The notes under the pieces: generated by a model
The model's database searches: none
What the model saw: the letters and a program-made list of their open reading frames with translations, nothing else
What the model was told of the DNA's origin: nothing
Made by a program: the position numbers and the translations under genes
In this document: positions 1 through 8,234 of the stretch, piece after piece
Layout of the letters: the number at the start of each line of letters is the position of its first letter
Position numbering within the stretch: the first letter of the stretch is position 1
Assembly: GCF_030020805.1 (NCBI RefSeq)
Contig: NZ_CP125098.1
Span: forward strand, 7,793,501 to 7,857,500
Length of the DNA: 64,000 nucleotides
Direction: 5' to 3'
Origin: Paenibacillus sp. RC67
GTDB taxonomy: Bacteria; Bacillota; Bacilli; Paenibacillales; NBRC-103111

Positions 1-429
1 AAGCCAGCACGTGTACAGTAAGCCCATATGCTCTGCTCGATGCTCGGGTCTTACTTTGCTAAGACAGACAAGCCAGATCGGCGACATCCCTATACCGAAC
101 AAAGCCGATGCTCCTATTAACAACCATACGGATTGAACAATATAGAGCATCCACAGCCCGACTAACGAAATAGCAAGCCCGGCTGGCACGATCAAACGAA
201 GGGGAAACCGATCTAGCAAATACCCGGCATAGCATTTGATGAACGTATCTGTAATATAATGAACCGAAACGGCCCATCCCACCGTTGTTACAGTGAATCC
301 GAGGGCATGAACCGCATACGTCGGCAAAAAAGAAACGAGAAAAGCCCCACGAACAAATTCTACAAGAAATAAAATAATTCCGTACAATAGCATATGCGCA
401 GCAAAGGATTTTTTAGAAGAGGTTGTCAT
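1..429 (-). CDS. MFS transporter, N-terminal part (LtaA-like?), cut by window edge
   Basis: An open frame of 143 codons starts at an ATG at 429 and runs off the window without a stop. The start is backed by a GAAGGTGG ribosome site seven bases upstream. The translation is strongly hydrophobic with about four membrane segments and has the MFS loop between helices 2 and 3 (GYLLDRFPLR). It lies 62 bp downstream of a UgtP-like glycolipid glucosyltransferase on the same strand. In Staphylococcus the matching pair is ypfP-ltaA, where LtaA is an MFS glycolipid flippase for lipoteichoic acid anchors. The MFS assignment is fairly sure; the flippase role is inferred from the neighbour only. Confidence 0.75.
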   Translation of the reverse strand, partial: MTTSSKKSFAAHMLLYGIILFLVEFVRGAFLVSFLPTYAVHALGFTVTTVGWAVSVHYITDTFIKCYAGYLLDRFPLRLIVPAGLAISLVGLWMLYIVQSVWLLIGASALFGIGMSPIWLVCLSKVRPEHRAEHMGLLYTCWL

Positions 430-491
430 GGTTGTTCCACCTTCTTCCCTATAACCTATGAGTTAGTTATCCCCTGATCCATTCGAAATAT

Positions 492-1628
492 TTATGACCC
501 TACCGTCACCCTTCGACCAATCGTATTCAGAACATCCTCTGCAATGAAGTCGGCCGCGCATTTAGGCTGAAGCAATTTCATCCGGCGTTTAATATCAATG
601 GAGCGGTAATCGTCCGAGAAAAATTGGCTTACCTGCTTAGTAAGCTCTTCTATATTATGAGAAATGGACGCCACACCTTTACTCGATAAAAAAACGGCAT
701 TTTCTTTTTCCTGCCCGGCAAAAGGTTTGAATATAAAGACGGGAATTTGCAACGCAAGTGATTCCGACAGGGTAAGCCCTCCCGCTTTGGACACGATGCA
801 GGACGAAATAGCCATTAACTGATGTATATTGTCCAAAAACCCAAAAATGTGCACATCATCTTGACCTGCATACTGCATATGGAGCTTCTGCTCCAGCTTG
901 AGGTTTCTGCCGCATACGACCGCTACCTGACAATCTCCAATAGATAGCAGCGAACGGATCATTTCATCCACATTACCAAGTACCCCATAGGAGCCCGCCA
1001 AAATAAGGACCATATGCTTTCCTTGATCAATTTTGGGTGCAAATGCATTTGGAGTCGAAGAATCGTATTGAATAAAATCATTTCGAATCGGAATACCGCT
1101 TACCTCCACCTGCTGGTTGGAGAGACCCCAGGAAACCATTTGTTTCTTCAGTTCTTCTGCGGCAACATAATATTTGTCCATCTCCGGATGGATCCAACGG
1201 GAATGCAGGGCGAAATCGGTAATAACCGTAAAGCACGGTATACCCATACCGCGGCACAGCTCCGGCGTAGCACCGAATGGAAACGTATTGATAACCGCAT
1301 CAGGGCGCTCCGCTTCGATAATTTCCTTCAGCTTCTTCTTACCTATAATATTGAAATAACGGTTCCAAGCGAGGTCCGGTTTCGTCTCGCGGGTCATATA
1401 GTAGCTCCAGCCATAATAATCAAGACCGAATTTCGATGTCTGGGTGCTTTTCAAATATAAGGTGGTTGTAATTGAATTTAAGAGCGGGTGCGCTTCTTTC
1501 ATCAGATCGACAATGAGAATCTGTTCCATGCCTTGGTTAAGAAAGGATTGCTTCAGCGCACGCGCCGCCTGTATATGTCCGTCACCATAACTTGCCGTCA
1601 GGATCAGGATCCGTGGTCTGTGATTCAT
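492..1628 (-). CDS. UgtP/MGDG synthase-family glycolipid glycosyltransferase
   Basis: The 378-residue protein has the monogalactosyldiacylglycerol-synthase type N-terminal domain (TASYGDGH at residues 11-18) and a GT28-like C-terminal domain with the sugar-nucleotide loop SKAGGLTLSES near residue 283. This family moves glucose or galactose from UDP-sugar to diacylglycerol on the inner face of the membrane and supplies glycolipids and lipoteichoic acid anchors. Length fits UgtP/YpfP (about 380). The ATG is preceded by GGAGGAGG at good spacing. The downstream MFS gene suggests a synthesis-plus-flipping pair. Family is confident; the exact acceptor and number of sugars added cannot be read. Confidence 0.8.
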   Translation of the reverse strand: MNHRPRILILTASYGDGHIQAARALKQSFLNQGMEQILIVDLMKEAHPLLNSITTTLYLKSTQTSKFGLDYYGWSYYMTRETKPDLAWNRYFNIIGKKKLKEIIEAERPDAVINTFPFGATPELCRGMGIPCFTVITDFALHSRWIHPEMDKYYVAAEELKKQMVSWGLSNQQVEVSGIPIRNDFIQYDSSTPNAFAPKIDQGKHMVLILAGSYGVLGNVDEMIRSLLSIGDCQVAVVCGRNLKLEQKLHMQYAGQDDVHIFGFLDNIHQLMAISSCIVSKAGGLTLSESLALQIPVFIFKPFAGQEKENAVFLSSKGVASISHNIEELTKQVSQFFSDDYRSIDIKRRMKLLQPKCAADFIAEDVLNTIGRRVTVGS

Positions 1629-2076
1629 GGTAGCCTCCTCCCTAGAACCAAAAGTACTGCCTTATTTCTTACTTCCATCATAGTTATTTCCCACATGAAA
1701 ATAAACCACTCTGCCAACAACTACTCATATCTATTTCCCCCAGTTATATGTACGTGAATCAAGAGCTCCGCATGCCCAGCATAAGCCCCTAAAAGCATTA
1801 TTTCCCCCCTCAAGGACGCAAAGCTTCTCCTTAAAGTTCCGATTAATACTTAAGAAGCCAAGATAACTTGCAGCTATCGCAGCCGCCTTCCCGAAGTACT
1901 CCATTATTTTCTATACAATAAAAAAAGCTTGCTGTCCATAGACGTCCGATCAGGACCATCATAGACAGCAAACTCATTGTATCACGCTTTGAGCAGGCAT
2001 TCACCCGAATTTACTCTTTTAGACGATATGGAAGTATAAAATCCCTTCGAAAAAATTCTTAAACTTTCCCACAATT
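1629..2076. other. Intergenic region with no gene seen
   Basis: Between the start of the glycosyltransferase and the stop of the AraC regulator I see no credible coding sequence with a ribosome site. The right half holds the terminator of the AraC gene (1920-1972). The left half must hold the promoter of the glycosyltransferase operon, but I could not pick a clear -35/-10 pair. Confidence 0.5.
1920..1972 (-). terminator. Rho-independent terminator of the AraC/Btr-like gene
   Basis: On the minus strand, TTGCTGTC and GACAGCAA form the base of a long stem with inner GGTCC/GGAC pairing, followed by a run of seven T. It lies about 105 bp after the stop of the regulator. Confidence 0.7.
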
Positions 2077-3645
2077 TTATGAACCGGAATTCATCAAATA
2101 TTGTACCGTTTGGTCAATTAAACCTTCGTGGGCCGAAGCATTGTACAACAAAGGATCGTCATGCCGGATAAAGAAGCAGCGTTTGCTGCGTCGGCTCCGC
2201 TTCAGCTCCTTCCAATGCTCAGCCAAATGATCGCAAAATGCCTCAGGCTTAGCTGTGCCTACTAAAAAAAGAACATTATCACAATCGAGCGCGGCAACAT
2301 CGGTGAGTGAAGTGACATCCATTGCACCTATATGCTGCGCGGGATCAGGGGGCATGACCTGAAGATCGTCGTAAAATAAATCCTTCATTTTTTTCATCTG
2401 CATGCCGAAGATGCGAAACTGATGCTCGTTAGCTGCGTGAACTAGCAGAACTGGCTCTTCACCCAAATGCTGACGGACATGAAACCGAGCGTTCTCCACC
2501 TTCATATCGAAATAGGACAGCCATCGCTCTGCGACACTCGACAGATCGAACAGCTGACTTATATCCATTAGCCGTTCCTTCCATGGGTACTTCTTCCACT
2601 CAATCATGACTACTGGGGCTATCTCGCTTAGAGCTTGATAAATATCCTTCGTAACCAACGGCGTAATAATAAGCCCAGGCTCGCTGGATTCGATCAGCCT
2701 TAGCGCTTTGTCCGGCTCATCCACCCAGCCTCTTTCCAGGCTTAACTGCGGGGTTATTCCCAGCACCGTCAGATCCCCGCACAGAACGGGCGACAGACAA
2801 GCGATGCTTCTCTTGGTGCGCGCCACGTATTCCGTAGGAGTAATACCCATGTGCTTTTTGAACAAACGGCTGAAATAATATTCGTCCGGGTAGCCGACCG
2901 AATGGGCGACATCAATAACGGACGATTCTGTATTGGCTAAGAGAGATAGAGATGCGTCAAGACGAATTTTTGTAATGAATTTATGAGGGCTGAGTCCAGT
3001 TTGCCTGCGGAATGCCTGATAGAACCTGCTCGAGCCGGCCCCCGATAAGCGGGCAATATCTTCCATGTCCATGGATTCCTGGTATTTTCTAAGCATATAC
3101 TGCCGAGTCTGCTCCACGTATGCAACCAAATCCTGCTCCATCTCGCGCGGATTCTGTACATACATCATAAGCGCCGCGACCATGGCGTACAGGTGAGATT
3201 GCAGCTGATAGTACAGCGCCGGCTCCGAGCTTCCGCAATCACTTAGAAAGTCTTGAATCCAGCTGCGGATTTGCGGCGTCCGGAAGCAGTAAAGCTGAAC
3301 GTCATCCAATAGCGAACGGGGCTGCTCAACTCCAAATGAGCAAGGCGTAGGCTTATCGGTGCATTGGAAACGAATCATAATAAGGTGCGCGGAGGCACTG
3401 CTGTTATTTTCGATCGTACACTGGGAGTTCGGAGGGATCAAGAACAGCTCTCCACACAATCCTGTACCTGTCCGGTGCACATGTTTCGCTTGTAGGTTGA
3501 TCTTTACTTTCTCTTGCAATATAAAGCCGAAAGCATGCTCATCCAAGGTGAATATATCCTTGTGCTGCTTAATGGGAAGCTTAAATTCCTCCGCAGCGAT
3601 ATATTCCAGGCGAAGATGACGCATGGAATCATGCCTTTGCAGCAT
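2077..3645 (-). CDS. AraC regulator with siderophore-binding-protein-like C-terminal domain (Btr-like)
   Basis: A 522-residue protein with an N-terminal cupin-like sensor region, two AraC helix-turn-helix motifs at about residues 175-275 (SGAGSSRFYQAFRRQTGLSP and SVGYPDEYYFSRLFKKHMGI), and a C-terminal domain from about 285 resembling Fe-siderophore binding proteins. This is the layout of Bacillus subtilis Btr, which senses bacillibactin and activates its importer. A Fur box lies about 50 bp upstream. I place the start at the ATG at 3645 because AAGGA is ten bases before it; a GTG at 3654 is also open. No importer is adjacent, but a YclNOPQ-type system lies about 30 kb away. Family is confident; the ligand is unknown. 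Confidence 0.85.
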   Translation of the reverse strand: MLQRHDSMRHLRLEYIAAEEFKLPIKQHKDIFTLDEHAFGFILQEKVKINLQAKHVHRTGTGLCGELFLIPPNSQCTIENNSSASAHLIMIRFQCTDKPTPCSFGVEQPRSLLDDVQLYCFRTPQIRSWIQDFLSDCGSSEPALYYQLQSHLYAMVAALMMYVQNPREMEQDLVAYVEQTRQYMLRKYQESMDMEDIARLSGAGSSRFYQAFRRQTGLSPHKFITKIRLDASLSLLANTESSVIDVAHSVGYPDEYYFSRLFKKHMGITPTEYVARTKRSIACLSPVLCGDLTVLGITPQLSLERGWVDEPDKALRLIESSEPGLIITPLVTKDIYQALSEIAPVVMIEWKKYPWKERLMDISQLFDLSSVAERWLSYFDMKVENARFHVRQHLGEEPVLLVHAANEHQFRIFGMQMKKMKDLFYDDLQVMPPDPAQHIGAMDVTSLTDVAALDCDNVLFLVGTAKPEAFCDHLAEHWKELKRSRRSKRCFFIRHDDPLLYNASAHEGLIDQTVQYLMNSGS

Positions 3646-3691
3646 AGTGTTCACATCCTTGAAATCATATGCATTCCTCCCTAAAGTGTAG

Positions 3692-3711
3692 TGAAAATGA
3701 TTCTCATTGTC
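3692..3711 (-). promoter_or_regulatory. Fur box upstream of the Btr-like regulator
   Basis: TGAAAATGATTCTCA (3692-3706) matches the Bacillus 7-1-7 Fur core TGATAATNATTATCA with two mismatches. The 19-mer reading at 3693-3711 also fits the older consensus. Position just before an iron-type AraC gene supports it. Confidence 0.7.
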
Positions 3712-3870
3712 AAATTATTTGTCTTTTAGAAAGTAGTGGAAGATCCATTCTTTCATTTCCTGCAACATTTTTGATCCTTATCCCGTCTACGGGGATGTCG
3801 ACATGTTTTTCCTACAATGGATTGATCATTCCATACGTTTAGACCAACATAGAGGAGCTTGATTAAAGAG

Positions 3871-4515
3871 ATGAAAACAGATATGAAAAAAGTTATTATT
3901 ACAGCGTCCGTAGCACTAAGCGTTGCATTATCTGGAACCGCAGCATTCGCCGCAGAGGATGTCAACTATACTCCGATTCCTGTCAAGGATGCTAATGGTA
4001 ATGTCATTGCACAAACAACCAGCCTTCAGCTGGCTCCGGAAGCTGCCCTTCCAGTCAACGACGTTCACGATGCCAACGGCAACGTGATCGGTCAAACGCG
4101 AGACGTACCCCCAGCGGTCGAGTCCAGCGGTACGCAGAAGCCGCAGGATTCGTTTGGAGGACTTCATTATGTGCTTGTCGTTGACGGCAAATCGATCGGA
4201 GTGGGCAGCGACGTCGCTTACACCAAAGACGACCAGCTGATGGTGCCGTTAAGAGCCGTCAGTGAAGCGCTCGGATATAAAATAGAATGGAATCAGGACA
4301 CCTACAGCTCGGATGTCACTCAAGGCGCTGTCTGGAGCGGAGTACAGATCGGTAAAGACCACTATGCATTCGGCAAAATGGCACCGCGGGAGTTGGGAGC
4401 TGCCCCTGAGCTGAAAAACGATACAACCTTTGTACCCGTTACGTTCTTTACTGATATTTTGAAGCATAAAATGCAAATGGATGAAACAGGCGTCATTAAG
4501 ATTACCAAAGCTTAA
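3871..4515 (+). CDS. Secreted protein with copper-amine-oxidase-like stalk domain
   Basis: The 214-residue protein begins with a Sec signal peptide (KKVIITASVALSVALSG, cleavage near AFA-AED). It then has two short repeats of the pattern DANGNVIxQT, and a C-terminal domain from about residue 90 with the motif LMVPLRAVSEALGYKIEWN typical of the copper-amine-oxidase N-domain-like family, which is abundant in Paenibacillus cell-surface proteins. No enzyme active site is present, so it is probably structural or binding. ATG at 3871 is used, with GAGGAG thirteen bases before; ATG at 3883 is possible. It stands alone, with its own terminator. Confidence 0.75.
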   Translation: MKTDMKKVIITASVALSVALSGTAAFAAEDVNYTPIPVKDANGNVIAQTTSLQLAPEAALPVNDVHDANGNVIGQTRDVPPAVESSGTQKPQDSFGGLHYVLVVDGKSIGVGSDVAYTKDDQLMVPLRAVSEALGYKIEWNQDTYSSDVTQGAVWSGVQIGKDHYAFGKMAPRELGAAPELKNDTTFVPVTFFTDILKHKMQMDETGVIKITKA

Positions 4516-4525
4516 CATACAAGTG

Positions 4526-4566
4526 AGAGGCTGCTGTGGACTAACGGTCCGGGGCAGTCTCTTTTT
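4526..4566 (+). terminator. Rho-independent terminator
   Basis: GAGGCTGC pairs with GCAGTCTC (one G-T pair) and is followed by five T, eleven bases after the stop of the stalk-domain gene. Confidence 0.6.
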
Positions 4567-4698
4567 CATGAGCAGCCTCTGCCTAACCTTTCGAAAGGAT
4601 GAGCGAATGCAACAGGCGAATTGACAAGCCGATTAGCCGCTGCAGCTGAGAAGTCCCGAGCATAACGTAATGAAATAATGGGATGAGGGGGTTGAACC

Positions 4699-4863
4699 AT
4701 GCTCCGGACACATGTAAAAACGTACAGGCAGCGTATCGGTAAAAATCACTTTATCATTATTAATATTTTTCAGTCTGCGGAGGCAAGGGCAGAGTCAGGA
4801 AATGTGCTCGCCAGCAATGCCGTGAATGTGCAAATATATAAAAATCGCAAAAGAGGTCGTTGA
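4699..4863 (+). CDS. Small unknown protein, 54 aa
   Basis: An ATG at 4699 with a textbook ribosome site (GAGGGGG, seven bases before) opens a 54-codon frame ending in TGA at 4861, followed within 12 bases by a strong terminator. That combination supports a real small gene. The product begins basic (MLRTHVKTYRQRIGKNHF), has a short hydrophobic beta-like stretch (IIIINIF), a middle part rich in A, S, N and V, and a basic end (KNRKRGR). I do not recognise the family. It could be a small spore or nucleic-acid-binding protein, but nothing proves that. Confidence 0.55.
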   Translation: MLRTHVKTYRQRIGKNHFIIINIFQSAEARAESGNVLASNAVNVQIYKNRKRGR

Positions 4864-4874
4864 CCCTCCTATGC

Positions 4875-4922
4875 AAAAGACCGTTCCTGCCGTTAATTCC
4901 GGAAAAGGATCGGTCTTTTTTG
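4875..4922 (+). terminator. Rho-independent terminator after small gene
   Basis: AAAAGACCGTTCCT pairs with AGGATCGGTCTTTT (one mismatch) and is followed by a T run. It could also serve the convergent LysR gene from the other side. Confidence 0.8.
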
Positions 4923-4964
4923 TGTGCTGCTTTAACTATGGCGAACATGAGGAAAATGGCTGTT

Positions 4965-5855
4965 TCATATTGTCTGCTGAAGCATGCTTTGCGTAAAAGC
5001 AATCCACTCCCTGACAGCGAACGACAAGTAGCTGTCCTTACGCCAAATCATAGCCAAATGCCAAGGAATCATCGGCTTCGTCAAAGGGATCGTGCGCACG
5101 CGCTTGCTGTCCAGCTCCCGGCATATAGCTTCTGGCAGCAGAGCAATACCCAGATTGGCCGCCACCATCTCGCTGATGAAATCCCACTGTGAGCTTTTAT
5201 ACACGACATCGGGAACAAAGCCAAGCCTCTCGCACTCTGCAATGATCCGGTCATGCAAGGCAAAATCTTCATGAAATAGCAGGAAGGATTCCTCCTTCAA
5301 ATCCATTAGAGCGGCTTCCTGACTTCCTGCTAACGGGTGAGAAGGATGAACGACGAGCATGAGCTGCTGCTTAACGAAGGAAAAGGATTCGAACAGCTCT
5401 TCATTGGTAGGCAGCAAAACAACCCCGATATCCAGCTCCCCAGCTCCTACTTCCGCCTCCACCTTCTTGGAACCGTCCTCAAACAGCTGCAGCGTAATTC
5501 CAGGATACTGCTCACGGAACCTTCCAATGACCTTCGGAAAAAAATTAGCCCCCACCATAGGTGGCAGTCCTATGCGAATGCGTCCCCGTTTCACCTTCAT
5601 CAGCTCATCGAGATGCGAGGTCATCTCATCGAAGGACTTGACCATGTGCTGTGCTTGGGTCAGAAGCACTGCGCCTGCGTCCGTCAGCTCGATTCGTTTG
5701 CCAATACGGTCAAACAAAATAACACCGAGCTCTTCTTCTAGATTCTTAATCATTTTGCTGATTGTAGGCTGGGTTATATAAAGCGCCTGAGCGGCTTTCG
5801 TGAAGCTATTCCAACGAGCAACCTCGAGAAAATATTGCAGGTGCCGCATATCCAA
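4965..5855 (-). CDS. cidR: LysR-family regulator of the cid/lrg-like operon
   Basis: A 296-residue LysR protein: N-terminal winged helix (FLEVARWNSFTKAAQALYITQ), then a substrate-binding domain. I choose the TTG at 5855 because GGAGGG lies seven bases before it and the product then starts MDMRHLQYFLEVA, as in Bacillus YwbI/CidR. An in-frame ATG at 5870 has no ribosome site. The gene is divergent from cidAB with about 110 bp between, the standard arrangement for a CidR activator of holin-like genes that responds to acetate or overflow metabolism. Assignment rests on family plus context. Confidence 0.85.
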   Translation of the reverse strand: MDMRHLQYFLEVARWNSFTKAAQALYITQPTISKMIKNLEEELGVILFDRIGKRIELTDAGAVLLTQAQHMVKSFDEMTSHLDELMKVKRGRIRIGLPPMVGANFFPKVIGRFREQYPGITLQLFEDGSKKVEAEVGAGELDIGVVLLPTNEELFESFSFVKQQLMLVVHPSHPLAGSQEAALMDLKEESFLLFHEDFALHDRIIAECERLGFVPDVVYKSSQWDFISEMVAANLGIALLPEAICRELDSKRVRTIPLTKPMIPWHLAMIWRKDSYLSFAVREWIAFTQSMLQQTI

Positions 5856-5963
5856 TGGGCTTCCCTCCATCCATAGACAAATGGAATGAAAAACATTCTA
5901 TATATGTATTTTACCTATGAAAGAAGCTGCTGTACACTTTTCATTGGAGAGGGGCTAGCAGCC

Positions 5964-6335
5964 ATGAAAACCGCATTAAAAATTATAGTTCAAGTTTTTA
6001 TTTTCATTATCATCTCGTTTATTATGAACAAGCTCGTCACATGGCTACACATCCCTATTCCGGGCAGCATTCTCGGCATGATTGTCGTTTTTCTGCTGCT
6101 GCAGACTAAAGTACTGCGCCGCGAATGGTTAGAGGCAGGCTCCAGTTGGCTTATTGCCGAGCTGCTGCTGTTCTTTATATCTCCAGCCGTAGGCATTGTA
6201 GCTTATCCCAAATTACTGATCAGCGACGGATTTCAAATCGTGCTTGTCGTCGGGTTAGGCACCATCATCGTCATGGTGTGCAGCGGACTCGTGGCTCAGA
6301 GCATCGCCAAACGTAAGGAGCGTGCGCAATCATGA
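5964..6335 (+). CDS. cidA: CidA/LrgA-family holin-like membrane protein
   Basis: A 123-residue protein with four predicted membrane segments and the family signature IPIPGSILGMIVVFLLL near residues 30-46. CidA/LrgA proteins are small membrane proteins linked to murein hydrolase export, programmed lysis and pyruvate/acetate handling. The ATG at 5964 has GGAGAGGGG about ten bases before; an upstream in-frame ATG at 5886 would add a non-conserved charged stretch. The stop overlaps the cidB start by four bases, which implies coupled translation. CidA versus LrgA cannot be separated by sequence alone; the adjacent CidR-like gene favours Cid. Confidence 0.85.
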   Translation: MKTALKIIVQVFIFIIISFIMNKLVTWLHIPIPGSILGMIVVFLLLQTKVLRREWLEAGSSWLIAELLLFFISPAVGIVAYPKLLISDGFQIVLVVGLGTIIVMVCSGLVAQSIAKRKERAQS

Positions 6336-7012
6336 TGATTGGAGCCGTCAGCTTGTCCGGTACTATCCTGCTTTATATTGTTGCCAAACGGCTTTACCGG
6401 TATAAACCTTTATTCGTATTATCCCCTATCATTATTACGCCTCTGGCGCTCATCCTCATGTTGATATGGACTGGGACCTCATTCGAGTCCTACAACACCG
6501 GAGCGCATTGGCTGTCCGATATGCTTCAACCAGCCACTATTGCATTCGCTATACCGCTGTCCAAGCATTTTCCATTAATTAAAAAACATGCCACCGAAAT
6601 CTTGGTCAGCGTTCTGGCAGGCTCCTGCGCAGCCGTTGCTTCTTCGGTTTGGTTAGCCGAGGTACTGCATCTTAACGATCAGCTGATCTACAGTTTGCTC
6701 CCGCATTCCGTCACAACACCTATCGCTATGAGCGTCTCTCAGACGATTGGCGGCATACCTACAATTACTGCGGTTGCCGTGATGATGACGGGTATTTTCG
6801 GATCGATTATAGGACCGTATGTCATACGCATGTTCCGCATTCGCAACGATATTGCCCGTGGCGTCCTTCTAGGAACCAGCTCGCATGGTGCAGGCACATC
6901 CAAAGCATTCGAATTCAGCAGCATTTCCGGCACCGTATCGAGTATTTCCATGATTTTGGCTGCCGTTATCACTTTATTCGTAACGCCATGGATTTTGGCT
7001 GCTGTATTCTAA
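6332..7012 (+). CDS. cidB: CidB/LrgB-family membrane protein
   Basis: A 226-residue membrane protein with about six to seven hydrophobic segments and the LrgB-family motif LLPHSVTTPIAMSVSQTIGG near residues 120-140, plus GTSSHGAGTSKAFE near 185. It is the partner of CidA and overlaps it by ATGA. AAGGAG at 6315-6320 precedes the start. No clear terminator follows in the 275 bp to the next gene. Confidence 0.88.
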   Translation: MMIGAVSLSGTILLYIVAKRLYRYKPLFVLSPIIITPLALILMLIWTGTSFESYNTGAHWLSDMLQPATIAFAIPLSKHFPLIKKHATEILVSVLAGSCAAVASSVWLAEVLHLNDQLIYSLLPHSVTTPIAMSVSQTIGGIPTITAVAVMMTGIFGSIIGPYVIRMFRIRNDIARGVLLGTSSHGAGTSKAFEFSSISGTVSSISMILAAVITLFVTPWILAAVF

Positions 7013-7287
7013 TAATGGTTCCGATATTAAGAAACCATTTCCATGATTGCTAAGACGAACCGCTTCCATGTGAACTATGATAGCTTTGTAAACCTCGATT
7101 ACGGACCCCTATTCGAGGTAATGTTAACCGGACGGCACTGCCGTTCAACCGTAAATAAGAATGAGAACTGCCGGTAATTTGGAAAGCCGGCTTGTTCTAA
7201 AGCCTAATATGTAGGCGTTTCCAATAAGCTTCGCTTCAGCTTATGGCTTAGACAATTACAGGGATTATCTCGCGATATCTCCTTCAT

Positions 7288-8163
7288 TTACTCTTCCCGG
7301 TTCCGTTCCTGTATTTTGTGCAGCGTCCTGTATTTATTAGGGGGCATTTGAACCGCATCTTTGAAAACGCGATAAAAAGTGGAAACGGTTTCAAAACCCA
7401 ATTCAAAGCAGATGGAGGCGATATCCTTTTCCGTTTCAGCAAGCATTTGCTTTGCCAGTCCAATCCGGATATCAGTCAAATACTGCATCGGAGTCATGTT
7501 ATACTGCTCTTTAAAAATATTGTTAATGTATCGCAGGCTGATCCCCTGCTTGGCAGCAATATCGGTCGCGCTAACGATCTCAAAGTAATGGGTATCGATG
7601 TAATGGCGAATTTTCTCGGCCCTTAAGCTGTTTGCATCCGTCACTTGCAGCATGTGCTGGGAACGCGCGAGTACGATCATAAGCTCGGATAAAATAATTT
7701 TCATGGATATCAGCCCCAGCTGACTTCCGCTGGACTGCTCGAACAGCAGTTTGCGAAGCATCAGCCTAAGCTCGCTTCCGGTAAACGGATTGGGTTTACA
7801 TAGCTGGGATTTGCTGAAGAAAGCTTGCAGCAGCTCCTTGCGCACCACGGCATCGAAGATAGTCTCGTCGAAAGCCAGCACAAGTACCGTCAGCTTCGAA
7901 TCGGATACGATAGAATGCTCCGAGTTCGGGACGATGACCGCCACGCGGTCTTGGCTGTATGCTTCCACCCTCCCGTTCAACGTAATTTTGCCCTCACCTT
8001 CTAGCGCGTACAAAATCTGATGAACTTGATGATGGTGCGGCTTCATCGCCTCTCCATCCACATGTTGAAATTCATACATCAGGATTCCCTCAGCTGGTAA
8101 CTCAATCATTTGCAAGCTCATATGGAATAGGCTCCCAGAATTGAAATGTACTGCTTGTCTCAT
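7288..8163 (-). CDS. Cupin-AraC regulator, paralogue 1 of the GMC locus
   Basis: The 291-residue protein has an N-terminal cupin with the metal-site-like motif KPHHHQVHQILYALEGEG near residues 41-58, and a C-terminal AraC DNA-binding domain (EKDIASICFELGFETVSTFYRVFK). It is divergent from the GMC dehydrogenase, with a perfect inverted repeat between the two starts. The regulator at 10470-11276 is a clear paralogue with long shared blocks (EK-RHYIDTHYFEIVS). Likely it senses a substrate of the dehydrogenase/aldehyde dehydrogenase genes. The ligand is not known. Confidence 0.85.
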   Translation of the reverse strand: MRQAVHFNSGSLFHMSLQMIELPAEGILMYEFQHVDGEAMKPHHHQVHQILYALEGEGKITLNGRVEAYSQDRVAVIVPNSEHSIVSDSKLTVLVLAFDETIFDAVVRKELLQAFFSKSQLCKPNPFTGSELRLMLRKLLFEQSSGSQLGLISMKIILSELMIVLARSQHMLQVTDANSLRAEKIRHYIDTHYFEIVSATDIAAKQGISLRYINNIFKEQYNMTPMQYLTDIRIGLAKQMLAETEKDIASICFELGFETVSTFYRVFKDAVQMPPNKYRTLHKIQERNREE

Positions 8164-8182
8164 TATATGCTCTCCGTCAAAT

Positions 8183-8207
8183 CGTTCACAAGTGTTAGCT
8201 GTGAACG
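8183..8207. promoter_or_regulatory. Inverted repeat between AraC gene and GMC gene
   Basis: CGTTCACA, nine bases, then TGTGAACG form a perfect 8-bp inverted repeat inside the 71-bp divergent intergenic region. It is the best candidate operator in this short region. Confidence 0.5.
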
Positions 8208-8234
8208 TACGAGTCTAGAAAGGGGTTTATCAAG

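Noticed and set aside
7013..7287. Possible decayed gene or terminator between cidB and the AraC gene
   Set aside because: Some short inverted repeats (CCTCG/CGAGG; ATAAGCT/AGCTTAT) are present but none has a T run, and no readable protein blocks were found.
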